Assembly: GCA_025449935.1 (NCBI GenBank)
Contig: JANWIJ010000016.1
Span: 1 to 45,401, forward strand
DNA: 45,401 nt
Origin: Chitinophagaceae bacterium
Lineage (GTDB): Bacteria > Bacteroidota > Bacteroidia > Chitinophagales > Chitinophagaceae
Direction: 5' to 3'
Shown piece after piece: positions 1 through 8,108 of the stretch. Positions within the stretch are counted from its first letter, which is position 1. Every line of letters starts with the position of its first letter. A program made the translations under genes and the position numbers. The notes below the pieces were generated by a model. It did not search any database. It had not been told where the DNA came from and saw only the letters and a list, made by a program, of their open reading frames with translations.

Positions 1-546
1 AGTGGGCATGGCAGCCGTTCTTTTATAACCCGGGAAACCGTGAATGCCTAAACCGGCCGTGTGACTTAATAAATTATAAGTGCTGATCTTTTTGTTTTTC
101 GACAAACTATCATAGGGAAACTTCCAGCCCCTGAGATAATTATTTATATCGGCTTCGGGATCCAGTCTGCCCATTTCTGCCAACTGCAAAATTCCTAGGC
201 TATTCAGGCTTTTGCTGATAGAGGCGGCCTGGAAACGGGTGGAAGTGGTTACTTTTCTTTGTTCTGATTCATCAGCCCAACCATATCCTTTTGCCCATTC
301 AATTTTATAGTTCCGGATTACCGCAATACTCAATCCTTTGACCCGGTGTTCCTTCATCCTGTCATCAATATTCCACTTTGGAGCCGTATCACCGTAAATC
401 ACGCGGGGCGCCAGGGAGTTCTCTACTTTTTTGATCCTTTCTGCTGTTATTTTCTCCGGAGATTGGGAGAAAACAGCCAGCGGGATCAAAAGAAATAGGA
501 GCGGAGCTGAATTCCGGGCTGAAATAAGACCAATGATTTTTAGCAT
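1..546 (-). CDS. Serine hydrolase, beta-lactamase/penicillin-binding family (N-terminal part, runs off the window)
   Basis: The first 182 residues are present; the C-terminus lies beyond base 1. Residues 1-27 form a signal peptide (hydrophobic LLFLLIPLAVFS, cleavage near FSQ), so the enzyme should act in the periplasm or outer envelope. The SxxK nucleophile motif is S109-I-S-K112, preceded by FQAA. An LLSHTAG motif at about 159-165 is typical of the class C beta-lactamase / D-aminopeptidase / EstB esterase fold. The later K-T-G box is not in the window, so substrate cannot be judged: it could be an esterase, a peptidase or a beta-lactamase-like protein. The ATG at 544-546 is the only start that gives a signal peptide. 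Confidence 0.85.
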   Translation of the reverse strand, partial: MLKIIGLISARNSAPLLFLLIPLAVFSQSPEKITAERIKKVENSLAPRVIYGDTAPKWNIDDRMKEHRVKGLSIAVIRNYKIEWAKGYGWADESEQRKVTTSTRFQAASISKSLNSLGILQLAEMGRLDPEADINNYLRGWKFPYDSLSKNKKISTYNLLSHTAGLGIHGFPGYKRTAAMPT

Positions 547-780
547 AGTTAAATGTAAGATTTCAGACCGGTAAAAAGGTCAACCGGAAAAAAAATCATG
601 AAGCACTACTTATTCTTCCTTCGGGAAAATAGTTGATTAATTAAATCCTTGTGCCGGGTGCCAGCTTGATTGAATTGTCTCACCATCCTGGCAAAAGGGG
701 AGAACCGTTTAATTTTTCGTCTTTATCCGTTTTAATAGGTTAAATTGTAGGTGGCCTTTTCATCAATTAAATTCATTATC

Positions 781-1053
781 ATGAAAGATCTGTTTACCCG
801 CACTTACAGGGGGCACCAGTTTGAATTCAAAAGAGTGCTTTCTTCCAGTTTTGATCCCTGGTATCATATTTCAGTTCAGCTTAATAACGTGGATATTAAG
901 TACAGGATGCATAATAACAACAAAGATGGAACCTGGAAAATAACAGTGGCGCGGCTGCCACATCTTTTATATTCACTGGAGGGGGAATTTAACGAGCTGA
1001 TACAGCTGAATGAAAAACCGGAACATTCCGGTGGGCGTTTAGGTGTATCTTAA
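781..1053 (+). CDS. Hypothetical protein, about 90 aa
   Basis: A small soluble protein with no signal peptide or membrane segment and no family I recognise. It mixes aromatic and charged residues (FEFKRVL, WYHISVQL, GTWKITVARLP), a pattern compatible with a small beta-rich fold. I prefer the ATG at 781 (MKDLFTRTY) over the in-frame ATG at 751. The ten extra residues upstream (MAFSSIKFII) read like translated intergenic sequence, and M-K starts are usual here. It stands alone between a divergent serine hydrolase and a small membrane protein. Confidence 0.55.
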   Translation: MKDLFTRTYRGHQFEFKRVLSSSFDPWYHISVQLNNVDIKYRMHNNNKDGTWKITVARLPHLLYSLEGEFNELIQLNEKPEHSGGRLGVS

Positions 1054-1149
1054 CCAGGGTGGCGGTAGAATGAAACACCGGTTATTCAATTATTTGTGAT
1101 CGGCGGGGTGATCGGTTAAAACTGTATTTTAGTACATCAATTAGCCATC

Positions 1150-1500
1150 ATGACACCTGCTGCCCGCACAGTCTTTTATTTCAGTTTTTACCTCTATGCA
1201 GTTGGCCTGACGCTGCTTTTCATTCCGAATATTTTCCTGGATGTATTGCAATTGCCCGGGACCAATGAAGCATGGATCCGCCTGGTCGGTGTGCTTGCTA
1301 TTTGTATCGGTTTCTATTATCACCGTACAGCTTTGCAGAATAACATTTCTTTTATTAAACTGACTGTTCCTACCCGGGTTTTTGTATTTATTAGTTTTTG
1401 TACACTTGTCCTTTTAAAATTTGCACCCCCGGTGCTGGCGGGCATCGGTGCCATTGACCTGTTTGGCGCCATCTGGACCTACACATCAATCCGGAAATAG
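1150..1500 (+). CDS. Small integral membrane protein with four predicted helices
   Basis: The 116-residue protein is almost entirely hydrophobic. Membrane segments can be read at about 8-30, 40-57, 70-92 and 94-112. Short loops contain the few charged residues (NEAWIRLVG, PTRVF), and the C-terminus ends in IRK. It resembles small four-helix membrane proteins of unknown function that are common in Bacteroidota. I cannot name a family. It is followed by the convergent Na/Pi cotransporter gene 80 bases away. Confidence 0.65.
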   Translation: MTPAARTVFYFSFYLYAVGLTLLFIPNIFLDVLQLPGTNEAWIRLVGVLAICIGFYYHRTALQNNISFIKLTVPTRVFVFISFCTLVLLKFAPPVLAGIGAIDLFGAIWTYTSIRK

Positions 1501-1579
1501 GCCCATATTTCTTCAAGGAAGCTCATTACCTCCAATAATATTGGGAGGAGTCCGCACATAAAAAATTAAGTTAAGCCAA

Positions 1580-3247
1580 TTACCGGATAAACCCGGGTAG
1601 CTCATCGAACCGGGCCGATTCCTGTTCTGTTAAAACAAGATCCTTCACGGCAAAAACGATTGACTTTTCACAGGTGTATATCTCACGGTTAAAATTAATG
1701 ATGGTGGAGAACTCTATTTCGTCCAGGGTCTCCTGGAGATCTTCCCGCCGGAGTTCGGTAAGCATGGACCGGTAACTTTCCTGTATGGACCTGTAAACGG
1801 CCGTCATTTTTTCAAAATTTCCCGGCGATGGCCTTGTATTTACGAGGGCAATTATTTTTTCAAAAAAATCAGCTATTCTTTCGCCGGTATGCAGGTAGTA
1901 ATTATACTTCTGGTCTTTTGATGACTTACTGAGTTGCTCAATATCCGGCCAGGCATCCTTTATGTTTTTTGCTGCGTACATGGTATTTCGGCTGGCGTCA
2001 ATAAGCTGGTGGAGGCGGTCGGTGGTTTCTTTATCAGTTACATTTCGCTGGAGACTGGCTGCATAATTATAAATACCGCCATGCAGGTGTTTAATGTATT
2101 CATATTTTTCCATGATTTTTTTAGATGCGAAATCACGGCCCAGGGCAACCTGCTGAAGTGTGTTTGTCTTTTTATTGAAGGCTTCCAGCGTAAAAGCGAT
2201 TGTATGATGAAGCAGGGAAGCAGCTTCCTTCTCTAACGCCACCATGGCCGGATCGGTATCGGTGGCTTTGACTTTATGAATGAAGATGGTTTCATTCTCA
2301 TTCCCCGAAAAACATTTTTCCAGGAAACGGGCAAAAGGGCCAAGCAACGGATAGAACAGTATGATGCCGGCTATATTGAGCAGGGTTTGAAAAAATACAA
2401 GGGCGATCAGGTTGTCTTTGATCCCGATTATATCCGTAATAAGCCTGTTGACCGGAGCCAGCACGATGAAGAGCACAAGCACATTAGTAATATTGAACAA
2501 TATATTCCCAAGCGCCACTCTTTTTTTAAGGGCAGAACCTTTTGCGGATGCAAGCGCCAGTTTGAGCGTAGTGCCTATCTCCGCTCCCAATACAACGGCT
2601 GTTGCTGCATACAAACTGATCGCATTGACATACAAAGCACTCAGCACAATAACAACGGTTGCTGAACTGGACTGCACCAGGGCGGTAATCAGTAACCCTA
2701 TCAGGAGGAATACAATCGCGGGTTGTTCATTCAGCTGTCCCAGGTCTATTTCTCTGATCAGGTCCTGCATACCGGTCTTAATAAAGTTCAACCCGACAAA
2801 AAGAAATGCAAAACCAAATAATAACCTGCTCCATTGATGCAGGCGGCCTTCCTTGTTGCTCATCAGCATCACGAACCCGGCGACGGCGGTGATGGGATAG
2901 GCGATTACTTCGATGTTGAAATTGAAGCCGAGCGTTGCCACCACCCAGTTGCTTATCGTGGTTCCAAGGTTGGCACCAAACATGACAGCCAGGGCACTTT
3001 CCATTTGTATTACACCGGCGCCCACAAATGCAAGTACCATTAAATTGACAACGGAGCTGCTTTGCAATACGGCGGTAACAAGCGCGCCACCGCCAATCGC
3101 TTTGATTTTATTCGAAGTTTGTTTCTTCAGGAATAACTTAAAGGACCTCCCCGCCAGGAACCTGACGCCTTCTTCCAGGAAATTGGCCCCCAGCAGGAAA
3201 ATGACGATCCCGGTCAGCATTTTCCATATATCGTACGACAGGCTCAT
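1580..3247 (-). CDS. Na/Pi cotransporter family protein with C-terminal PhoU-like domain
   Basis: This is an inner-membrane protein expected to move phosphate with sodium. The N-terminal half (about 1-310) carries the two inverted Na/Pi repeats, each marked by the family QSSS signature: TAVLQSSSVVN near residue 60 and ALVQSSSATVV near 190. Several hydrophobic helices and a GANLGTT/GAEIGTT pair accompany them. Residues about 330-540 are hydrophilic and helical, as expected of a PhoU-like regulatory domain. The length of 555 aa is normal for this YjbB/NptA-like fusion. The gene lies 43 bases downstream of the namZ-like gene on the same strand, with a short hairpin between them. Confidence 0.93.
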   Translation of the reverse strand: MSLSYDIWKMLTGIVIFLLGANFLEEGVRFLAGRSFKLFLKKQTSNKIKAIGGGALVTAVLQSSSVVNLMVLAFVGAGVIQMESALAVMFGANLGTTISNWVVATLGFNFNIEVIAYPITAVAGFVMLMSNKEGRLHQWSRLLFGFAFLFVGLNFIKTGMQDLIREIDLGQLNEQPAIVFLLIGLLITALVQSSSATVVIVLSALYVNAISLYAATAVVLGAEIGTTLKLALASAKGSALKKRVALGNILFNITNVLVLFIVLAPVNRLITDIIGIKDNLIALVFFQTLLNIAGIILFYPLLGPFARFLEKCFSGNENETIFIHKVKATDTDPAMVALEKEAASLLHHTIAFTLEAFNKKTNTLQQVALGRDFASKKIMEKYEYIKHLHGGIYNYAASLQRNVTDKETTDRLHQLIDASRNTMYAAKNIKDAWPDIEQLSKSSKDQKYNYYLHTGERIADFFEKIIALVNTRPSPGNFEKMTAVYRSIQESYRSMLTELRREDLQETLDEIEFSTIINFNREIYTCEKSIVFAVKDLVLTEQESARFDELPGFIR

Positions 3248-3283
3248 CTTCCCGCTAAGTTCCGGATGTTGGGATGAAATAAA

Positions 3284-3299
3284 AAACCCGTTACGGGTA
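3284..3299 (-). terminator. Short terminator-like hairpin at the namZ stop codon
   Basis: On the minus strand ACCCG-TAA-CGGGT is followed by a run of T. The three-base loop is the TAA stop codon of the muramidase gene. The stem is only 5 bp, so strength is doubtful. It may attenuate rather than end transcription into the Na/Pi gene. Confidence 0.45.
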
Positions 3300-4505
3300 A
3301 AGCAAGTAATTCTTTCGCATCAGCTTATATTGTCCCAGCCCGGGTTCCCAGCTGTCGCGAATTTCTTTTTCTGTTTTTCCATCAATGATCTGTTGCCTGA
3401 ACAAACCCGACCCGATTAGTTTTTCAATCGTACCCATTTGGTTACTCAGTTTGGAATCAAAAAACTTTTCCTTGTAAGGATGCGCTTTGTAAAGCTCCAT
3501 AATCCATTGCAGGTTGATCTGTTTGCTTTTTCTCAAAAGCTCAACATCATAATTACGAAGATCAAGTCCATAGCAGGGCTGGTTCATAAACAGCGGTGTT
3601 TCAGCCATGCCGTTGATGCCGGTGGGAGTAAAAGAAAAATCAAATTTCCCTTTTAGTTCGGGGCTGCCTAATACCGTAAACGGGAAGTAAGTTCCCCTTC
3701 CGTGGTTGAGGTAGGTTCCTTCAAACATACAGGTAGAAGGATACAGCATGATGGACTGTTGTGTGTTCAGGTTAGGGGAGGGCTTTACGGGCAACAGGTA
3801 AGGCATATCATGGTGATAATCCGCAACCGGGATTATTTTGATATTGCATTTTACCTGGTTGGTCAACCATCCTTCACCATTGGCCATTTGTGCAAACTCC
3901 CCAACGGTGAGACCATGTGACATGGGAATAGGAAACATGCCTATACCGGACTTGTATTTCATGTCCAGCACCGGGCCATCTACCAGGTAGCCATTGGGAT
4001 TGGGCCGGTCAAGGATAAGGAGTTCTTTCCCGTTTTCATAACAGGCTTCCATGAGCCTTGCCAATGCATTGATGTTGGTATAAAAACGGCAACCCACATC
4101 CTGCAGGTCATAGATCATGATGTCGACATCGGCAAGGTCTTCCTTGCTGGGTTTATTTTTTTTACCGTACAGGGAAATGACCGGAATACCTGTGGCGGGA
4201 TCTGTTTCATCCGCGACTTTAGTGCCGGCGCTGGCGTTGCCACGAAAGCCATGCTCGGGTCCAAACACTTTTACAATATTCACGCCCAGTGTTTTTAAAC
4301 TGTCCACAAGGTGTGTTTTACCAATAATAGTAGTGAGATTGGCCAGCAGGGCCACTCTTTTTTCTTTCAGGTAAGGCAGGTATTTTTCTGTTTGTTCAGC
4401 TCCCGTCCTGATTTCTTTCTTCCCGGCGGCAGGGGTGGATGAATAATGGTTTGCCGAACAAAAGCTGAGAACAGATGCAAGAAGAATGAATGGGAGGAAT
4501 TTCAT
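3291..4505 (-). CDS. namZ: DUF1343 / NamZ-type exo-beta-N-acetylmuramidase
   Basis: The protein (404 aa) begins with a signal peptide (about 1-20) and then matches the DUF1343 family throughout. It has a Rossmann-like N-terminal half with RVALLANLT, VFGPEHGFRG near residue 85 and YDLQDVGCRFYT near 135. The LDRPNPNG motif and the PSPNL segment follow. The family founder, NamZ of Bacillus subtilis, removes terminal N-acetylmuramic acid from peptidoglycan fragments (GH171), and this protein probably does the same in the periplasm during wall recycling. The start at 4505 is the only one that yields a signal sequence. Assignment to the family is firm; the exact substrate is inferred. Confidence 0.88.
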   Translation of the reverse strand: MKFLPFILLASVLSFCSANHYSSTPAAGKKEIRTGAEQTEKYLPYLKEKRVALLANLTTIIGKTHLVDSLKTLGVNIVKVFGPEHGFRGNASAGTKVADETDPATGIPVISLYGKKNKPSKEDLADVDIMIYDLQDVGCRFYTNINALARLMEACYENGKELLILDRPNPNGYLVDGPVLDMKYKSGIGMFPIPMSHGLTVGEFAQMANGEGWLTNQVKCNIKIIPVADYHHDMPYLLPVKPSPNLNTQQSIMLYPSTCMFEGTYLNHGRGTYFPFTVLGSPELKGKFDFSFTPTGINGMAETPLFMNQPCYGLDLRNYDVELLRKSKQINLQWIMELYKAHPYKEKFFDSKLSNQMGTIEKLIGSGLFRQQIIDGKTEKEIRDSWEPGLGQYKLMRKNYLLYP

Positions 4506-4580
4506 GTGGTCAATTTATTAAGCTGATAAATATACGGGATAATCTTGCAGAACTTTGCCGGTACCCCAGGTACCAGGCAC

Positions 4581-4611
4581 AAAAAACCGGCTATATGGAA
4601 GCCGGTTTTTT
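4581..4611 (-). terminator. Strong bidirectional rho-independent terminator
   Basis: A 12-bp perfect stem (AAAAAACCGGCT / AGCCGGTTTTTT) closes a 7-base loop, and A and T runs are built into the stem. It works on paper in both directions. It lies just after the stop of the DUF4397 gene (minus strand) and upstream of the namZ-like gene, so it separates the two. Confidence 0.85.
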
Positions 4612-4631
4612 GATAAACTTATTTCTGTATG

Positions 4632-5390
4632 TTAATTCATTGGACCGGCAGCCGCTTTACCTGCCCGGCCGGCCGTATCACCGATCGCTCCATTCTGGAT
4701 ATATTTTACCTGTAAGGCGCTGTCACCGCTTGCTCCTGGCTTGCCGATAAGCAGGACAGTATATATCTTCTGCTGCTCAAGCGTGATGGTCCTGCTGGCG
4801 TTAATGTTTCCGCCATTTGTAACATGAATGGTCACCGTGCCGGGATCGATCGCAACGAACCCTGACACCGATTTGAAGGCTGCATTGTCATTTACCGCAG
4901 TAGTGCCATTGACTGACATCGTTACGGTTGGAACAGATGCATCCGGGATCGCATTGATATACCTGACAAATGCCTTGCCTGCACCCGAAAGGCTGTCGAG
5001 ATTGTCATTGACAATAACCTGTTCGTAACTGGTATCAGTACCTACAAGGAACAGTGAATAATACTTTGAAGCCTCAAAATCATATTGGCTAATAGCCAGT
5101 TCAGCACCTGAATAACTATAGGTTTCCACTGATCTTGAACCCGGGTAAATCGCCAGGTAAGTGCCGGTATAATTATTAAATCCCAGCGGGTTCGGGGTCA
5201 GGTTATTTCCGGAAATAGCAAAACCTACTGATGAAGCATCCGGTGCCAGGTTAAAAGCCATCAGGCCGGCAACTGGAGGATTGGTATTATCGTCATCTGA
5301 CTTCATACACGATGCAAACAATAATCCTGCGGATAAAATTCCCATGATTGGCCACATGTTCATACGGACTGCCGAAAAAAAATTTTTCAT
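4632..5390 (-). CDS. DUF4397 domain lipoprotein
   Basis: This is a 252-residue exported protein. The hydrophobic N-terminus ends in LLFASC (C28), a lipobox, so it is probably a lipoprotein. The DUF4397 signature is clear: GLMAFNLAPDASSVGFAISG near residue 42 and FVRYINAIPDASVPTVTMSVNG near 142. The two beta-rich repeats each contain an N/P-DA-S core. The domain's molecular role is unknown. Upstream, AGGAG lies 7 bases before the ATG, a clearer Shine-Dalgarno than for most genes in this window, which supports the chosen start. A strong terminator follows the stop. Confidence 0.88.
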   Translation of the reverse strand: MKNFFSAVRMNMWPIMGILSAGLLFASCMKSDDDNTNPPVAGLMAFNLAPDASSVGFAISGNNLTPNPLGFNNYTGTYLAIYPGSRSVETYSYSGAELAISQYDFEASKYYSLFLVGTDTSYEQVIVNDNLDSLSGAGKAFVRYINAIPDASVPTVTMSVNGTTAVNDNAAFKSVSGFVAIDPGTVTIHVTNGGNINASRTITLEQQKIYTVLLIGKPGASGDSALQVKYIQNGAIGDTAGRAGKAAAGPMN

Positions 5391-5646
5391 AGACTCTCCT
5401 TGTTTTTAAGTTAAAATAAATGGATTTCTCGAAGAAGCAGGGGAGTACCCAACGTGAAAAAATAGTGCCAATGCAACGTGGTGAAGGAAGAGAAGAAAAA
5501 TGTTAAGCTCTCATTAACATGATAGGGAAACTTGTAATATTTGATGGATGAAACGGGTGGAAGGCAAAAACTTTTCTACTGGCCGGGGGATGTCACCGGG
5601 CCTTGGTCACCGGTGTCCTTAAATAGTTGAATGGGGTAGGCGTTGC

Positions 5647-6252
5647 TCAGTTATCTTCTACCCATTCAATTTTTACTTTCCGCCGCATGAGTTCTTTAAG
5701 CGGTTTGCCGCTTTCGTCATATTCTTTGACCCCAATAAAGAACAGGTAGAGGGGAGTTGTCATTTCTTTGAGCTTGATTATTTTACCCGTCGCCACATCG
5801 TTTAACTGTTTAATGACTTTGGTGCATACATGTTGTTTATCCGTGAAGCTGACGATTTTACGGTTAAAAGGATGCCACTTTGCACTGTCACTGTAAAACC
5901 AGTAGGACCATCCCGTTTCGCTGATATTTAATTCACGGTTGGTGTTGAATATGTCATCTTCTCTCAGCTCTAATAATTTGAGGTAGGGGAAATCATAAAT
6001 GGTGCTGGTATCTGTAAACCGGTAAATAGAATCCTGGATGCTGGCAAAAACATAAACACCCTGCACATGATCCAGTAATATTTGGCACTTAAACGACTTT
6101 TTCTCCAGTTTTAAATTTGTCTCAAAATTGCTCAATGGAATGGGTTGATCCTGGATAATCCGGATCACCACTTTCTGCTGCTGGGAAAAACAAAAGACAG
6201 GTAACAAAACAAGCAGCGAAAAGCTTTTTCTCAAAAAATTAGTATGCTTCAT
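5647..6252 (-). CDS. Hypothetical secreted protein, 201 aa
   Basis: Residues 1-24 are a signal peptide (SLLVLLPVFCFSQ, cleavage after FS). The mature part has no motif I recognise. It reads as mostly beta strands (KVVIRIIQDQPIPL, GVYVFASIQDSIYRF) with an acidic middle and ends VKIEWVEDN. It may be an unassigned carboxypeptidase-regulatory-like or immunoglobulin-like fold, but that is a guess. It is monocistronic: a terminator lies upstream behind the neighbouring gene, and an 11-bp inverted repeat lies in the region ahead of its start. Confidence 0.65.
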   Translation of the reverse strand: MKHTNFLRKSFSLLVLLPVFCFSQQQKVVIRIIQDQPIPLSNFETNLKLEKKSFKCQILLDHVQGVYVFASIQDSIYRFTDTSTIYDFPYLKLLELREDDIFNTNRELNISETGWSYWFYSDSAKWHPFNRKIVSFTDKQHVCTKVIKQLNDVATGKIIKLKEMTTPLYLFFIGVKEYDESGKPLKELMRRKVKIEWVEDN

Positions 6253-6341
6253 AATTTATGCCCTTATAGTCAAATTTAATCTTTTTGAACCTGAAAGAAG
6301 ATAATTACACGGGAACAGTTGCAAACCCCGGCTCTTTTGTT

Positions 6342-6399
6342 GTCCCGGGGCCGCTATCCCCGTTTTGCAGGCCTGAACTGATTCAAAAGGCCCCGGGAC
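6342..6399. repeat. 11-bp perfect inverted repeat, spacer 36 nt
   Basis: GTCCCGGGGCC at 6342-6352 is exactly complementary to GGCCCCGGGAC at 6389-6399. The spacer contains a smaller palindrome (CAGGCCTG) and a TTTTG/CAAAA pair. It lies in the leader side of the minus-strand gene starting at 6252. No T-run follows on either strand, so it is not a normal terminator. Confidence 0.6.
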
Positions 6400-6409
6400 G
6401 GAGAAGCAT

Positions 6410-6436
6410 AAAAAACGGCAGCTTAAAAAAGCTGCC
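6410..6436 (-). terminator. Rho-independent terminator after the 183-aa secreted protein gene
   Basis: Perfect 8-bp stem GGCAGCTT / AAGCTGCC with a four-base loop at 6417-6436, followed on the minus strand by G and a run of six T. It lies about 40 bases past the stop of the gene at 6479-7030. Confidence 0.85.
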
Positions 6437-6478
6437 ATTCATTTTATGAACCGTCCTCCGAAAAAATGTTTGTAGGCA

Positions 6479-7030
6479 CTATTGCCGCACCTTGGTTTTT
6501 TGGGTGCCTATTTCTGTCTTGACTTCATTGTCTTTCCACTTGATCTTATCCCACTCCTGTTTATATTTCGCATCATCACCTTTCTCGCTTTTATATTTGC
6601 TGTTCCAATCTTTAATTTTCATTTTCCCCTGTTCCCATTTTACCTTACGGCCATATTTATCCTTCATTTTAAGTTCCTTGCCGTCCCATTTAACCTTATC
6701 CTCGTTAAACGTCCATTTCCCTGCATCATCTTTCCATATCAGGTTATTAACAATGATACCGGTTACACCATGCACCGTATCCGGTACCATGGTATCATCT
6801 GTATACCTGATAATGTAATAGTCAACCGGCATGTTATTCACCCTGTTTAATGTTCTCCAGCTGAGCGTATCATAATATACATCAACGGTTTCACCTGTAT
6901 ACAGGTCCACAAATGTGTATTTTTTATCCGTACTGAGTTTTTCGCTTTCATTTTGTGCCATTCCCTGGCAGGAAAAGATCATGAGCAGGAAAAGGGTAAA
7001 TAAATTAAATTTTGTTTTCCGGGTTTTCAT
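6479..7030 (-). CDS. Hypothetical secreted protein with Trp/Lys-rich repeats
   Basis: The signal peptide covers about residues 1-25 (LFTLFLLMIFSCQGMAQ). The mature protein starts with a folded-looking part (YTFVDLYTGETVDVYYD, DYYIIRYTDDTM). From residue 100 on it becomes a run of short strands rich in Trp, Lys and Asp (KWTFNEDKVKWDGKELKM, KVKWEQGKMKIKDW, WDKIKWKDNEVK). This alternation suggests a repetitive beta-hairpin surface, perhaps a binding or adhesive protein, but no family is recognised. It has its own terminator, so it is probably a single-gene unit. Confidence 0.65.
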   Translation of the reverse strand: MKTRKTKFNLFTLFLLMIFSCQGMAQNESEKLSTDKKYTFVDLYTGETVDVYYDTLSWRTLNRVNNMPVDYYIIRYTDDTMVPDTVHGVTGIIVNNLIWKDDAGKWTFNEDKVKWDGKELKMKDKYGRKVKWEQGKMKIKDWNSKYKSEKGDDAKYKQEWDKIKWKDNEVKTEIGTQKTKVRQ

Positions 7031-7204
7031 AACTGCTTATTTAGTGAAGAATTAAAAACTGGGTAAAAAAACACATATATTATGCCATGCCGCCCGGGCT
7101 TAGAAATTTATTCCTGACAATATTATCTTTATGATTTTTCCGGCTAATCCGCTTTCTCTGGCATGCATTTTTCCCCTTTAGATGAATAAATAAATCGTTA
7201 GCCT

Positions 7205-7495
7205 ATGAGCAAGTCAGTCAAAACACCCTCCAAACAAGGGATAGCAAAAACTGGGGAGAAGATTCCTCAAAAATCCCGCACTGGGCGCAAAACCCCCAAG
7301 CAGATTGTAGATAAACATATCAAGGATAAAAATGATGTGATTACAGAAGAGGATTTCAAAAACGTACAACTTGACCTGGGGGTCAATTCTGAGACTACCC
7401 ATGAACCACTTGACCTTCCTGACAATTCGGAGCGTCCGAAAGATGAGGGGAAGGATCATAATAAAGTGACCCCCTGGGATGTGATCAGCGAATGA
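7205..7495 (+). CDS. Small hydrophilic hypothetical protein, 96 aa
   Basis: This protein is very charged and largely disordered in appearance. The first 35 residues are Lys/Arg/Ser/Thr-rich (SKSVKTPSKQG, KSRTGRKTPKQ), the middle is amphipathic (KHIKDKNDVITEEDFKNVQLDL), and the C-terminal third is acidic. There is no signal peptide. The basic tail could bind nucleic acid, but nothing proves it. It is followed 50 bases on by a good terminator in the same direction, which supports it being a transcribed gene. Confidence 0.6.
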   Translation: MSKSVKTPSKQGIAKTGEKIPQKSRTGRKTPKQIVDKHIKDKNDVITEEDFKNVQLDLGVNSETTHEPLDLPDNSERPKDEGKDHNKVTPWDVISE

Positions 7496-7547
7496 GGACC
7501 AGTTTCCCGAATTTTAGCATGCACAAAATGGCTTTAGGATGAGAGCG

Positions 7548-7568
7548 AACCGGCGTGACCGGTTTTTT
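7548..7568 (+). terminator. Rho-independent terminator
   Basis: AACCGG-CGTGA-CCGGTT followed by four more T. It lies downstream of the 96-aa protein gene on the + strand. Confidence 0.8.
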
Positions 7569-7700
7569 CATTGGCATCTCCCACGGAAGACATTTTTGAC
7601 AAGTTAATTTCAGCACTGTCTTTTCCTGCATATGCAGGACCTAAGTAACGGGATTTTTTGTATTATACACGGAAGTCCTTGAAGGGGCCGTGGAAAATAG

Positions 7701-7907
7701 CTAATGGGACTGGCCGGGCTGGTTGGTTTGAAGGAGCGGATTGACGACCAGGAATTCCGGCGGATCGGGAAATTGACCGATCAGCTCCTTGTACTTCATC
7801 TTTAGCTTCCGTTTAAAACTGCCCACGTAGCCGGGCTTTGCAATTTTTTCAAGATCGAGCGGAATGGATTCAATCAGGTCATTTCCGATATACATCATTA
7901 ATTTCAT
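7701..7907 (-). CDS. Small conserved-looking hypothetical protein, 68 aa
   Basis: I take the ATG at 7905-7907 (MKLMMYIGNDLIES). The longer in-frame version from 7961 adds a Phe-rich stretch that looks like translated leader. The protein has two short strands (LMMYIGNDLIESIPLD), a basic helix (GSFKRKLKMKYKELIGQF) and a Pro-rich tail. No signal or membrane segment is seen and no function is recognised. It stands alone, convergent to the preceding gene. Confidence 0.55.
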   Translation of the reverse strand: MKLMMYIGNDLIESIPLDLEKIAKPGYVGSFKRKLKMKYKELIGQFPDPPEFLVVNPLLQTNQPGQSH

Positions 7908-8096
7908 AGTGGCGGGGTATACTGTAAAAAAAAACCATTTTTTGCCGGTGTGCAATACCAAGAAGTACTCTTTTTTTCAAAGTAGTTTTTCGCGGTAATG
8001 CCGTAAATCCTTGGAACAGGTAACTACGCGGGTGGGTTGTGGCAAAAAAACCTGTAATGAATTTTGGCCGGGAAGGCTTCTTACAAAATGAATTTG

Positions 8097-8104
8097 TACT
8101 TTTG
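8097..8104 (+). promoter_or_regulatory. Possible Bacteroidota -7 element (TACTTTTG)
   Basis: It matches the TAnnTTTG consensus 4 bases before the ATG at 8109. A TTTG at 8063-8066 is too far upstream to be a canonical -33 box. If real, the transcript would have almost no leader. Confidence 0.3.
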
Positions 8105-8108
8105 AAAC

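Noticed and set aside
2276-2837. Overlapping + strand frames of 129 and 141 residues inside the Na/Pi gene
   Set aside because: The opposite strand holds a clear 555-aa transporter with QSSS motifs; these are antisense shadows.
6256-6438. 60-residue minus-strand frame between two secreted-protein genes
   Set aside because: It starts within the terminator hairpin and covers the inverted repeat; it has no coding character.
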